Shown: positions 22,875-34,705 of the stretch, piece by piece | How the letters are laid out: each line of letters opens with the position of its first letter | Numbering within the stretch: position 1 is the first letter of the stretch | Source: Boesenbergia rotunda | Taxonomy: Eukaryota; Streptophyta; Magnoliopsida; Zingiberales; Zingiberaceae | Assembly (NCBI GenBank): GCA_024364735.1 | Contig: JAGFNQ010005390.1 | Location: 62,001 to 126,000, forward strand | DNA: 64,000 bases | Direction: 5' to 3' | Program-made: the position numbers and the translations under genes | The notes under the pieces: model-generated | Seen by the model: only the letters and a program-made list of their open reading frames with translations | Database searches by the model: none | What the model was told of the DNA's origin: nothing

Positions 22875-23864
22875 CTGCCGATCAACTTTCCCGAAGCATT
22901 GTGTCCTTTGTGTGTGACCCAATAGATTCTCGTGACGTTGGCAATGCGCCTAAACACATTAGACACATAAACAATGAGCGGCATCTAGCAATGCATCATT
23001 CTTACCCAAGTAACAAGAAAAGTCGAGATCCGACTAAACCTCCGTGACTATGATAGTGTATGACCTTGTCCTTCTATCCTTGATATCTAGATTGACCAAT
23101 GAGGCATAGACCGTGTCATCTTCAATCAATCTTGTGTTTCTTGATCCCCGAGTAAACTCACTCAAACAAATGAGCTCAATATCTCATATTGACTCATCTG
23201 AGCATGGTCATGCGTTTCAGTAGTCCTACTCGATCAAGGGGCCCACAGATATCACCCCCGTCATATGGGAGGGATAGATCCCATCTACTCACTCACATAC
23301 CTCCGTATAATTCATTACATACCCAGTGATCGCCTTTATAGTCCACCCTGTTACGGGTGACGTTTGACGATACCAAAGTACATAACTTCTTATGTAGAGA
23401 ACCATAGTGACTTCAGGTCTAAGGACTATTCATACCAATAGTCACATGAGAAAGTCTATGACATTCATATGACAATCTATGAATCTTTCTCATGGCGGGT
23501 CATTCAGTACACATTCTCCAATGTATACCCATGTGTCAACTTGATATCACATACCCATGACTTGTGAGCTCAAGTCATCAGTTGACCTATATGCTAGTCT
23601 CAATGCATTAATATTGTCCTTGAATATTAATGCTTGACTAGGAATAATTTAGTGTAGTGTTCTTTACATTATCTCACTATCGATTTAACCAATCGATATA
23701 ATGTAGATAAGAACCTACTACACAAGGGCATTATTATAGTTAGTCATTCGACACAAAATACAAAATAAGTATAATAATCAAACATGTCTTTATTAATGAT
23801 AGAATATGATATAAAATGCCCCTAATCAATTATCACATAATTGGCTCTAGGGTTCCTACTAATA

Positions 23865-24185
23865 ATTTTTAGTTTACTTAAGTATTAGAGTGGTGTTATA
23901 AAAAAAAAATCTGATGCTTTTGACGTTTATTCCTATGTGTGCATATTAAACCACACTATGCAAGTCGAATTTCAGCTCCATCTCAATACTCATTTTATGA
24001 GCAATCTTTTGCGACATCAATAGGTCAGATCAGACCATGCTATGCAGGTTGGATTACACCGACTTAACCTCAGCAGTATATTCCTCCAAGTAAAATCTTT
24101 TGGTACAAAGCAAGTTAAGAAATTTGGATTAACATAAGTTCTAAGGGCTTGGAAGGCAATTGGAAGAGATTGAAAGTGCATGAGT
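23865..24185. other. Flank between the LTR-like element and the foldback element
   Basis: No gene seen. The last 30 bases include GGAAGAGATTGAAAGTG, also present near 3,250. Confidence 0.4.
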
Positions 24186-24186
24186 A

Positions 24187-24520
24187 GTTTTTTTAAAACG
24201 GCAATTTACCAAAGGGCGTACCTAAGTATTGGTATTTACCAAAAGGCGTACCATGGTTTCAATGTTACCAAAGGGCGCACATATTTTAGTAAACTTCCTC
24301 TTATACCCCTACCATCAAGTACTGCATGCATTTCTCTTTCTCTTTCTCTTTCTCTTTGTCAGTAACGATTTTCGAGATGGACCATAAAGAGATGTTCCTT
24401 TATATTTTGATTTTTATATTATGGAACCTTTCTCAAAACAAAAAAAAATATTGAAATTAATTAAAATATTTTTATTAAATTAAAACTAAAAGAACATATC
24501 AGACCCACGTTGGGCCTGAA
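24187..24520 (+). repeat. Left terminal inverted repeat of the foldback element, with three iterons
   Basis: Three copies of TTTACCAAAGGGCGTACC or close variants start at 24,205, 24,235 and 24,265, an exact 30-bp spacing. A TTTCTC run at 24,332-24,358 and the palindrome-rich interior follow. The matching arm is at 31,780-32,113. Confidence 0.85.
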
Positions 24521-25390
24521 ATGGTTCCATTTCAGGCCCAACGTGGGGATGAAATGTTTCCATTTCAGGCCCAACGTGCCCAATATTAAGAGTCTTTTTT
24601 CAATTCTTTGTTATTACATTTTAACACCTCGGAGAAGTCCAAATAAACAATGGATAGCAAATTTGAACTCCTTCTAATCTCAGAAATCGACAGGAACTGA
24701 AATTTTTACAATCGGAGCTCTCTAGATCAATCAGTGGCCTTTTAGGGTCATTGGAGCTGAAATGGAAACATTTCAGCCCCACGTTGGGCCTGAAATGATT
24801 CCATTTCAAGCCCACGTTGGGCCTGAAATGGAATCATTTCAGGCCCAACGTGGGGCTGAAATGTTTCCATTTCAGGCCCAACGTGTCCAATATTAAGAGT
24901 CTTTTTTTAATTCTTTGTTATTACATTTTAACACCTCGGAGAAGTCTAAATTAACAATGGATAGCAAATTTGAAGTCTTTGTAACCTCAGAAATCCAAAG
25001 AAACTGAAATTTTTACAATCGGAGCTCTCTAGGTCAATCAGTGACCTTTTAGGGTCATTGGGGCTGAAATGGAAACATTTCAGCCCCACGTTGGGTTTGA
25101 AATGATTCCATTTCAGGCCCGCATCGGGCCAATGCGGACCTAAAATGGAATCATTTCAGGCCTAACGTGGGGCTGAAATGTTTCCATTTCAGCCCCAATG
25201 ACCCTAAAAGGTCACTGATTGACCTTGAGAGCTCCGATTATAAAAATTTCAGTTTCTGTGGATTTCTGAGGTTACAAGGAGTTCAAATTTGCTATCCATT
25301 GTTAATTTAGACTTCTCCGAGCTGTTAAAATATAATAATGAAGAACCGCGAAGAAATCACACATTAGGCCTTTTAGGGTCATTGGGCCTG
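24504..25390. repeat. Left palindrome block
   Basis: Many overlapping perfect palindromes built on GGGCCTGAAATG/CATTTCAGGCCC. Examples are 24,504-24,547 (21-bp arms, 2-base loop TT) and 24,811-24,854 (20-bp arms, 4-base loop GAAT). Between them a module of about 200 bp (TTTTAGGGTCATTGG, GGAGCTCTCTAG, CTCAGAAATCC, TAACACCTCGGAGAAGTC) occurs in both orientations. Confidence 0.85.
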
Positions 25391-25394
25391 AAAT

Positions 25395-26395
25395 GGTTGG
25401 ACACCTATTGCATTGGTGATATCTAATATATAGATGTTTGGACACCTAAAACATCATCTCCTACCTCTAACCTCTCTATTCATATAGAATTTTCAGAAAT
25501 CCAGATATGGGAGGTCCATCAGTGGGTTTTGGTCAAAACTCACTGATATTTCTAAACTACTCCTATTTGATTGGTGATATCTAATATATAGATGGTTGGA
25601 CACCTAAAACATCATCTCCTACCTCTAACCTCTCTATTCATATGGACTTTTCAGAAATCCAGATATGGGAGGTCCATCAGTGGGTTTTGAGCAAAACCCA
25701 CTGATGGAACTAAACTAAACCTATAGCTTTGAAAAAAAATAAAAATTTGAGGTTATAGACACCTAAAATACTTTCTCCAACCTCATCCCTAACTTTTTAG
25801 CTGGGGGTTTCAGAAATCCAGATATGGGAGGTCCATCAGTGGGGTTTGAGCAAAACCCACTGATGGAACTAAACTAGACCTATAGCTTTGGAAAAAATAA
25901 AAATTTTAGGTTATGGACACCTAAAATACTTTCTCCAACCTCAACAATATCTTTTTAGCTGGGGGTTTCAGAAATTCAGATATGGGAGGTCCATCAGTGG
26001 GTTTTGAGCAAAACTCACTGATGGAACTAAACTAGACCTATAGTTTTGGAAAAAAATAAAATTTGAGGTTATGGACACCTAAAATACTTTCTCCAACCTC
26101 ATCCCTAACTTTTTAGCTGGGAGTTTTAGAAATCCAGATATACAGTGGGTTTTGAGCAACACCCACTGATGGAACTAAACTAGACCTATAGCTTTGGAAA
26201 AAATAAAAATTTTAGGTTATGGACACCTAAAATACTTTTTCCAACCTCAACAATAACTTTTTAGCTGGGGTTTCAGAAATCCAGATATGGGAGGTCCATA
26301 AGTGGGTTTTGAGCAAAACCCACTGATTGAACTAAACTAGACCTATAGCTTTGGAAAAAATAAAAATTTGAGGGTATGGACACCTAAAATACTTT
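25395..26395 (+). repeat. Hairpin-unit tandem array, first part
   Basis: Two diverged units of about 165-180 bp (TATATAGATGTTTGGACACC...) lead into about four units of 158 bp. Measured at CTTTCTCCAACCTCA, the units start at 25,771, 25,929 and 26,087. Each unit carries CCATCAGTGGGTTTTG and its inverse, CAAAACCCACTGATGG, separated by two bases. The array is interrupted at about 26,396. Confidence 0.88.
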
Positions 26396-27185
26396 GTAAA
26401 ACTCACCCTTGTTGAGTAACATGCGTGAAACCTACGGGACCCTGAGGACTAGTGTTCTCTATCGACCCTTATAAAAAGGTATTCACCTCAAAGGGGAGAG
26501 CTACATGCGAAAAATCCTAATCCGCTCCTACTACATTTTCTCTTGATCTCTACCTCTAACTTGAACATCGGAGTGACTACGCCAAAACCTTTTCGACCGC
26601 CTTTCTAACTCGTGTTCATCTTCTTAGAAATCCCTCGAAGGAACCAAGTCAGAGCATAATTTCTCTCCTTCCTCGTTGCATCACTGGTGAATTATTCATC
26701 GAGAAACTTGGGCGGCATCTGTTTCATTTCAAAATTTTTGACCATCATTCCACAATTTGTTGATAGGTTTACAATGAGACCTTTATATAATGAGCAAATA
26801 TGCAGTTGGTTCAGAAACTCCGATATAAAGCTACCAAATTTTGAAACGGTCTTTAGTGTATTACATGAAATTGATTGTTTAATATAACATTCTTCCACAA
26901 CTTATGTGCGTCAAGAACGTGCAAGCTACAATTTATCAAAAATTTATATTAAGATTAATTACGGACATGAAGTAAACATAGCAAAGAACTCTATGAGTAC
27001 CAAAGGGGCCAAAATCAAAAGTTGAATCATTGTCATAACTCTAGATAGTATCCTATTTGATCTTTTTAGCCCGGTAAAATTAGTCAAAACTACCTTGTTA
27101 CATCCTCGACTAGTTAAACCAAAGTTTCTCAAAGAATAATTTGAAAATACAATTTCTTTAAAAGGCTTTGTTTAGGAAAGGGTCG
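26396..27185. other. Unique island within the foldback array
   Basis: About 790 bp unlike the array, with no palindromes of the GGGCCTGAAATG class. It begins near CCTTGTTGAGTAACATGCG and ends near AAAGGGTCGTTGTTCC. Short open frames exist on both strands at 26,687-26,898, which are complementary shadows. It lacks recognisable transposon ends. The array structure that flanks it on the right repeats that on its left, starting again from a palindrome block. Confidence 0.55.
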
Positions 27186-27470
27186 TTGTTCCAACGTAGG
27201 GCTGAAATGGAATCATTTCAGGCCCAACGTGGGGCTGAAATGGAAACATTTCAGCCCCAATGTCCCTAAAAGGTCACCGATTGACCTAGAGAGCTCCGAT
27301 TGTAAAAATTTCAGTTTCTGTGGATTTCTGAGGTTACAAGGAGTTCAAATTGCTATCCATTGTTAATTTAGACTTCTCCGAGGTGTTAAAATGTAATAAT
27401 GAAGAACCGCGAAGAAATCACACATTAGACCTTTTAGGGTCATTGGGCCTGAAATAGTTGGACACCTATT
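27186..27470. repeat. Second copy of the inner palindrome block
   Basis: Near-copy of 25,140-25,425, including GGGGCTGAAATGGAAACATT, GAAGAACCGCGAAGAAATCA and the lead into the first diverged hairpin unit. It shows that about 1.2 kb (block plus array start) was duplicated in direct orientation. Confidence 0.8.
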
Positions 27471-30165
27471 GCATTGGTGATATCTAATATATAGATGTTT
27501 GGACACCTAAAACATCATCTCCAACCTCTAACCTCTCTATTCATATAGAATTTTCAGAAATCCAGATATGGGAGGTCCATCAGTGGGTTTTGGTTAAAAC
27601 TCACTGATATTTCTAAACTACTCCTATTTGATTGGTGATATCTAATATATAGATGGTTGGACACCTAAAACATCATCTCCTACCTCTAACCTCTCTATTC
27701 ATATGGAGTTTTCAGAAATCCAGATATGGGTGGTCCATCAGTGGGTTTTGAGTAAAACCCACTGATGGAACAAAACTAAACCTATAGCTTAGAAAAAAAT
27801 AAAAATTTGAGGTTATGGACACCTAAAATACTTTCTCCAACCTCATCCCTAACTTTTTAGCTGGGGGTTTCAGAAATCCAAATATGGGAGGTCCATCAGT
27901 GGGTTTTGAGCAAAACCCACTGATGGAACTAAACTAGACCTATAGCTTTGGAAAAAATAAAAATTTTAGGTTATGGACACATAAAATACTTTCTCCAACC
28001 TCAACAATAACTTTTTAGCTGAGGGTTTCAGAAATTCAGATATGAGAGGTCCATCAGTGGGTTTTGAGCAAAACCCACTGATGGAACTAAACTAGACCTA
28101 TAGTTTTGGAAAAGAAATAAAATTTGAGGTTATGGACACCTAAATACTTTCTCCAACCTCATCCCTAACTTTTTAGCTGGGAGTTTCAGAAATCCAGATA
28201 TGCAGTGGGTTTTAAGCAAAACCCACTGATGGAACTAAACTAGACTTATAGCTTTGGAAAAAATAAAAATTTTAGGTTATGGACACCTAAAATACTTTCT
28301 CCAACCTCAATAATAACTTTTTAGCTGGGGGTTTCAGAAATCCAGATATGAGAGGTCTATAAGTGGGTTTTGAGCAATACCCACTGATGGAACTAAACTA
28401 GACCTATAGCTTTGGAAAAAACAAAAATTTGAGGTTATGGACACCTAAAATACTTTCTCCAACCTCATCCCTAACTGTTTAGCTGGGGGTTTCAGAAATC
28501 CAGATATGGGAGGTCCATCAGTGGGTTTTGAACAAAACCCACTGATGGAACTAAACTAGACCTATAGCTTTGGAAAAAATAAAAATTTGAGGTTATGGAC
28601 ACCTAAAATACTTTCTCCAACCTCATCCCTAACTTTTTTGCTGGGGGTTTCAGAAATCCAGATATGGGAGGTCCATCAGTGGGTTTTGAGCAAAATCCAC
28701 TGATGGAACTAAACTAGACCTATAGCTTTGGATAAAATAAAAATTTTAAGTTATAGACACCTAAAATACTTTCTCCAACCTCAACAATAACTTTTTAGCT
28801 GGGGGTTTCAGAAATCCAGATATGGGAGGTCCATCAGTGGGTTTTGAGCAAAACCCACTGATGGAACTAAACTAGACCTATAGCTTTGAAAAAAATAAAA
28901 ATTTGAGGTTATCGACACCTAAAATACTTTCTCCAACCTCATCCCTAACTTTTTAGCTGGGGGTTTCAGAAATCCAGATATGGGAGATCCATCAGTGGGT
29001 TTTGAGCAAAATCCACTAATGGAACTAAACTAGACCAATAGCTTTGAAAAAAATAAAAATTTGAGGTTATGAACACCTAAAATACTTTCTCCAACCTCAT
29101 CCCTAACTTTTTAGCTAGGGGTTTCAGAAATCCAGATACGGGAGGTCCATCAGTGGGTTTTGAGCAAAACCCACTGATGGATCTAAACTAAACCTATAGT
29201 TTTGAAAAAAATAAAAATTTGAGGTTATGGACACCTAAAATACTTTCTCCAACCTCATCCCTAACTTTTTAGCTGAGGGTTTCAGAAATCCAGATATGGG
29301 AGGTCGATCAGTGGGTTTTGAGCAAAACCCACTGATGGAACTAAACTAAGCCTATAGCTTTGGAAAAAATAAAAATTTGAGGTTATGTACACCTAAAATA
29401 CTTTCTCCAACCTCATCCCTAACTTTTTAGCCGGGGGTTTCAGAAATCCAGATATGGGAGGTCTATCAGTGGGTTTTGAGCAAAACTCACTGATGGAACT
29501 AAACTAGACCTATAGCTTTGGATAAAATAAAAATTTGAGGTTATGTACACCTAAAATACTTTCTCCAACCTCAACAATAACTTTTTAGATGGGGGTTTCA
29601 GAAATCCAGATATGGGAGGTCCATCAGTGGGTTTTGAGCAAAACCCACTGTTGGAACTAAACTAGACCTATAGCTTTGAAAAAAATAAAAATTTGAGGTT
29701 ATGGACACCTAAAATACTTTCTCCAACCTCATCCCTAACTTTTTAGCTGGGGGTTTCAGAAATCCAGATATGGGATGTCCATCAGTGGGTTTTGAGGAAA
29801 CCCCACTGATGGAACTAAACTAGACCTATAGCTTTGAAAAAAATAAAAATTTGAGGTTATGGAGACCTAAAATACTTTCTCCAACCTCATCCCTAACTTT
29901 TTAGCTGGGGGTTTCAGAAATCCAGATATGGGAGGTCCATCAGTGGGTTTTGAGCAAAACCCACTGATGGAACTAAACTAGACCTATAGCTTTGGAAAAA
30001 ATAAAAATTTGAGGTTATGGACACCTAAAATACTTTCTCCAACCTCATCCCTAACTTTTTAGCTGGGGGTTTCAGAAATCCAGATATGGGAGGTCCATCA
30101 GTGGGTTTTGAGCAAACCCCACTGATGGAACTAAACTAGACCTATAGCTTTCAAAACCGACTGAT
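27471..30165 (+). repeat. Hairpin-unit tandem array, second part
   Basis: Two diverged units, then about fifteen units of about 155-160 bp. Unit order is GAGGTTATGGACACC, CTTTCTCCAACCTCA, TTTTTAGCTGGGGGTTTCAG, AAATCCAGATATGGGAGGT, the palindrome CCATCAGTGGGTTTTG-AG-CAAAACCCACTGATGG, AACTAAACTAGACCTATAGC and an A-rich spacer. Some units lack a few bases within the palindrome (for example near 28,200) or have single mismatches. Confidence 0.9.
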
Positions 30166-31800
30166 GGACCTCCCATATCTGGATTTCTGAAAACTCCATA
30201 TGAATAGAGAGGGTAGAGGTAGGAGATGATGTTTTAGGTGTCCAAACATCTATATATTAGATCACCAATCAAATAGGTGTAGTTTAGAAATATCAGTGAG
30301 TTTTGACCAAAACACACTAATGGACCTCCCTTATCTGGATTTCTGAAAATTCCATATGAATAGAGAGGTCAGAGGTTGGAGATGATGTTTTAGGTGTCTA
30401 AACATCTATATATTAGATATCACCAATGCAATTGGTGTCCAACCATTTCAGGCCCAATGACCCTAAAAGGCCTAATGTGTGATTTCTTCTCAGTTCTTCA
30501 TTATTACATTTTAACACCTCGGAGAAGTCCAAATAAATAATGGATTGCAAATTTGAACTCCTTGTAACATCAGAAATCCACAGGAACTGAAATTTTTACA
30601 ATCGGAGCTCTGTAGGTCAATCAGTGGATTTTGACACATTAGGCCTTTTAGGCCTGAAATGATTCCATTTCAGGCCCAACGTGGGCCTGAAATGTTTCCA
30701 TTTCAGGCCTAACGTGTCCATTTCAGGCCCAATATTAAATGTTTTTTTTCGATTCTTTGTTATTACATTTTAACACCTCGGAGAAATCCAAATAAATAAT
30801 GGATAGCAAATTTGAACTCCTTCTAACCTCAGAAATCCACAGGAATTGAAATTTTTACAATCGGAGCTCTCTAGGTCAATCAGTGGCCTTTTAGGGTCAT
30901 TGGGGCTGAAATGGAAATATTTCAGCCCCACGTTGGGCCTGAAATGGAATCATTTCAGGCCCAACGTGGGGCTGAAATGTTTCCATTTCAGCCCCAATGA
31001 CCCTAAAAGGCCACTGATTGACCTAGAGAGCTCCGATTGTAAAAATTTTAGTTCCTGTGGATTTCTGAGGTTACAAGGAGTTCAAATTTGCTATCCATTG
31101 TTTATTTGGACTTCTCCGAGGTGTTAAAAAGTAATAACAAAGAATCAAAAAAAGACTCTTAATATTAGCCACGTTGGGTCTGAAATGGAAACATTTCAGC
31201 CCCACGTTGGGCCTGAAATGGAATCATTTCAAGCCCAACGTGGGCTTTCCATTTCAGCCCCAATGACCCTAAAAGGCCACTGATTGACCTAGAGAGCTCT
31301 GATTGTATGAATTTCAGTTCCTGTGGATTTCTGAGGTTACAAGGAGTTCAAATTTGCTATCCATTGTTTATTTGGACTTCTCCGAGGTGTTAAAATGTAA
31401 TAACAAAGAATCGAAAAAAGACTCTTAATATTGGGCACGTTGGGCCTGAAATGGAAACATTTCAGCCCCACGTTGGGCCTGAAATGATTTCATTTCAGGC
31501 CCAACATGGGGCTGAAATGTTTCCATTTCAGCCCGAAACATTTCAGCCCCAATGACCCTAAAAGGCCACTGATTGACCTAGAGAGCTCCGATTGTAAAAA
31601 TTTCAGTTCCTATGGATTTCTGAGGTTACAAGGAGTTCAAATTTGCTATCCATTGTTTATTTGGACTTCTCCGAGGTGTTAAAATGTAATAACAAAGAAT
31701 CGAAAAAAGACTCTTAATATTGGGCACGTTGGGCCTGAAATGGAAACATTTCATCCCCACGTTGGGCCTGAAATGGAACCATTTCAGGCCCAACGTTGGT
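30166..31800 (-). repeat. Right core flank and right palindrome block (inverted copy of the left ones)
   Basis: 30,166-30,440 is the reverse complement of the diverged hairpin units at 25,400-25,680. From 30,440 the palindrome block repeats the left one in inverse order, with three successive modules of about 280 bp at about 30,880, 31,190 and 31,440. Confidence 0.82.
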
Positions 31801-32113
31801 CTGATATGTTCTTTTAGTTTTAATTTAATAAAAATATTTTAATTAATTTCAATATATTTTTTGTTTTGAGAAAGGTTCCATAATATAAAATCAAAATATA
31901 AAGGAACATCTCTTTATGGTCCATCTCGAAAATCGTTACTGACAAAGAGAAAGAGAAAGTGAAGGATAAATGCATGCAGTATTTGATGGTAGGGGTATAA
32001 GAGGAAGTTTACTAAAATATGTGCGTCCTTTGGTAACATTGAAACCATGGTACGCCATTTGGTAAATACCAATACTTAGATACGTCCTTTGGTAAATTAT
32101 CATTTTAAAAAAA
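31780..32113 (-). repeat. Right terminal inverted repeat of the foldback element
   Basis: Inverse of 24,187-24,520. The three iterons appear as GTGCGTCCTTTGGTAAC (32,021), TACGCCATTTGGTAAA (32,051) and TACGTCCTTTGGTAAA (32,081), again at 30-bp spacing. Confidence 0.85.
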
Positions 32114-32114
32114 G

Positions 32115-33640
32115 GTCAAAGAGTCTATGTGTAACAAATGTGGTAAAAGATGATTCACTCATTTTAATATCTTTATCTATCCATCTCAGAGATAATATAG
32201 AGGAAGTAAATCACAATACCTTTTAGCTCGGACAATGACTAACGTATAAGAGTGGATAGATATCTAATTTCACTAGAACGTGATTCCCAGATTTTAAGAT
32301 GATAACTCTTAATATAAGATGATAATTCTTAATATGCTAACTATCCGTTCATTATGTGAGAACACCTATGTGTAACAGAGCAACTACAGAGTACTTGTTG
32401 CAATACAATAATTATTTTTTACTTTCAACTTATTATTGTAATTGTTATATATCTATTATGTTGTTGTAAAAGTATACAAATCAGATTTTCTAAATACAAA
32501 TTTTATTTTAAATTTTACATTTTAAGTAAAAAAACTCCTATATCAACTATTCTATCGATTCCCTAAATTTAAATTGTATGAATAGTATTTCTCTAAATTT
32601 AAAGAATTAATTTCATTCCGTAAATATTAAAATATTTATTCTGATCCAATTTATCATTTCTCTCCGAGGTTTAATATGGATAATAATAAAAAAATTATAA
32701 AGAAGAGAGAAATAATAATAAAAAAAATAAAATATGATATATTATAGAGAAATTGATGAATTGTATACTTAAAAATAGGTATCTAAACTTAAATAAAATT
32801 GTTATTTTATCTTAAATTATAAATTTTTATATAGAATAAGTGAATGTTCTAAGAAGTAATATAGAAGGTTGTAGCATTATAATATCTATTTAATAGTTAT
32901 AACAGTGTAACTATTTAAGTAATTTTTATTAATGCTTTTAAATGATTTTAAAAAATTTAAACAATTTGATAAGGCTATTAAAATATTTTAAAATAATAAT
33001 ATTTAATTTAAGATTGTGTTTTTAAACTTCAAACAATGTAAAAAAAATAAATGAATTAAAATTTTCAATTATAATATGATATATTTCAAATTTCTTTTAC
33101 AACCTTCTGGACTAGGAGTGGTTCAAAGAGTTATAAAAAACTTGCAAAAAAAAATATTTTGTATATTTAAATATAAACATGGGTATGGGGTATGTGATTA
33201 TGTTTTATTCTTATATGTATTCGCTATTTTATATAATTTATTCAATTATAGTTTATTTAATTATTTATTATTTTAGAGGTTAATGTGAATGAATCATAAT
33301 TATATAGTACTTATCTTTTACGTTTAGTTTATTCGGGAAGATGGATTTAAAAATTGAAAACTGACTTCGAAATTTTCTATCATTAATTCCGTAAGGATGA
33401 ACTCATGAAGAAACGAATAAATTTATGAATTCATTAAATAGATTTTTGTTCATCCAAAATTGAACGCAACGCTATTCTTTTTCTATATGCATGAGAATTA
33501 CTGAGGTATGAGAGTTAAAATTTAATAATGTTAATATATTCGTCCTCCCTACGTATTAATTATAACATCTGTATTAATAATCCTCGTAATTTATCTAATT
33601 CGTATTGGCTTTGGGATGAAATAGTGAGGGTGATGGGGCA
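32115..33640. other. AT-rich intergenic DNA
   Basis: Strongly AT-rich from 32,400. No credible gene or element end is seen. The open frame at 33,076-33,276 has no recognisable motif. Confidence 0.55.
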
Positions 33641-33679
33641 AACAAATTATCTTTCACTAGCCTATCGTGGGTTCCCCTG

Positions 33680-33980
33680 TCACCAACATTTACTTTGGGT
33701 AAATTACCCATCTACCTTTAGGAATCCCTATTATATAAGCGTCCAATTTATTCATTAGGGGATCGTCCGAGGAAGTGAGATGAACATTCAAAAGGCAGAG
33801 GGATTTAGTTTGTAGAGTATATGAGAATGTTTGTGTAATCTTCTTGTCGACAGTAAAAGTGGTATTTTTTTTTTTTCCTTTCAATTTCTAAGAGTTTTCT
33901 CTTACAGATTACCATGAGTATTTTTATCCTTTTTTATTTCTTCTATAAATTAAGATTCTATATCAATTTTTCAAGCATTC
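33680..33980 (+). repeat. LTR-like copy 1 of the decayed Copia
   Basis: Shares with 42,146-42,495 the blocks ACATTTACTTTGGGTAAATT, TAGGAATCCCTATTATATAA, ATTCATTAGGGGATCG, AATCTTCTTGTCGACA and TAAATTAAGATTCTATATCA in order. The 5' edge is unclear. Confidence 0.65.
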
Positions 33981-33986
33981 GAACGG

Positions 33987-33998
33987 TATCAGAGCAGT
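33987..33998 (+). other. Primer binding site (initiator Met tRNA), first base altered
   Basis: CGGTATCAGAGCAG follows LTR copy 1 by a few bases. It agrees with TGGTATCAGAGC except at the first base. Confidence 0.6.
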
Positions 33999-34705
33999 TT
34001 ATTGAATGCACGATGAATTTTAGGCATGTTCGAATCCGTTGCTTGAGAAATTCTGCATGTAACTAGCCATAGATTCTAAACGTATGAAAGAAAAACCAAA
34101 AATAACTCTAAGATCCTTTTGACAAAATTGAATCATCGAACGCCTGTGAGTTAACGAACGCCTAGAACAATAGTGACATTGAGCTGACGGGATCCTCTAT
34201 CCCAGAGAATCCCTATCTCACCTATTTCATATTCATCGACGATGGACGGCGAGTCGTCCGATCGTCGATCGGACACCATCGATAATTTTTTTATCGTCGT
34301 CCTGAATCAAACGATATCTTAGGATAACGGTGAACCGGTCGAAATCACCGCATTACAATCTCGCCGGATTCGATAATGAATACGACGAGATCGTAATTGC
34401 GACGATACCCGACGGGTTCATCGCACCCCCCCCTCAGGGTATAATTTTATTCGGGACGGCGAGCGGAAGCCGCCGATGGTGTCCGATCGACGATCAGACA
34501 ACTCGCCGATCATCGTCGGCGAATGGGACAGAGGGACAAGGATTCTCTGTGGGACAGAGGATCCCATCATGACATTGAGTCACGATTTCCACAATTTCCA
34601 CCGTCATTGAAGCCACGGAGGACAAGTCAGCAATGCCATCACACTGACCCGACAGATGGTGTGCCACACAATCAAGGGGAAACTGTGAATTTGTGTTGTG
34701 GTAGA
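33999..34705 (+). other. Leader region of the decayed Copia, left of the solo LTR
   Basis: A moderately GC-rich stretch at 34,180-34,700 contains CGTCCGATCGTCGATCGGAC, a small palindrome whose text recurs near 34,480. Frames are short and broken. It joins 37,188 onward once the solo LTR and its GTAGA duplicate are removed. No product is assigned. Confidence 0.4.

Larger units (their letters stand above)
21962..23864 (-). mobile_element. LTR-like element (possible solo LTR), minus orientation, about 1.9 kb
   Basis: Read on the minus strand this has LTR organisation: about 1.5 kb of U3-like sequence starting TAGGAACCCTAGAGCC, a TATA-like TTATAAAAGAGGG near 22,350, then a purine-rich leader and an end near CCGGGACAACCCAAC. 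The plan is the same as the firm solo LTR at 56,954-59,404, and both share CGTGCCTCTATTCG/CGCCTCTATTCG-type text. The flanking pentamers (AATTC on the left, AATTT or ATTTT on the right) are not an exact duplication, so the edges are tentative. It contains the GC-rich palindromic repeats at 22,571-22,874. Confidence 0.45.
24186..32114. mobile_element. Giant foldback element, about 7.9 kb, non-coding
   Basis: The outer 330-350 bp at each end are inverted copies: 24,187-24,520 on the plus strand matches 31,780-32,113 on the minus strand, with shared landmarks GTACCATGGTTTCAATGTTACC, TACTGCATGCAT, CGAGATGGACCATAAAGAGA and CTAAAAGAACATATCAGA in order. Inside these are palindrome-rich blocks (24,500-25,390 against 30,450-31,800), then inverted flanks of the core (25,400-25,680 against 30,150-30,440), then a tandem array of hairpin units. 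The whole can fold on itself at several nested levels. No protein gene is present; open frames such as 24,621-24,815 and 30,846-31,127 are translations of the palindromes. Target duplications were not found at the ends I could set. It resembles foldback elements or a very large MITE-like derivative. Confidence 0.8.

Noticed and set aside
22391..23047. A 218-codon frame rich in Arg, Pro and Ser
   Set aside because: It is produced by the 20-bp and 28-bp tandem repeats and several frames on both strands are open there.
26687..26898. Gene in the unique island of the foldback element
   Set aside because: Two complementary short frames without motifs; neither has supporting context.
25395..30165. 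A CRISPR-like array
   Set aside because: Units are about 158 bp and tandem without unique spacers, each with an internal palindrome, in a plant nuclear context.
30846..31127. A 93-codon frame, and a similar one at 24,621-24,815, as a small protein family
   Set aside because: Both are translations of the same palindromic block in opposite arms of the foldback element; every copy of the block gives similar text.
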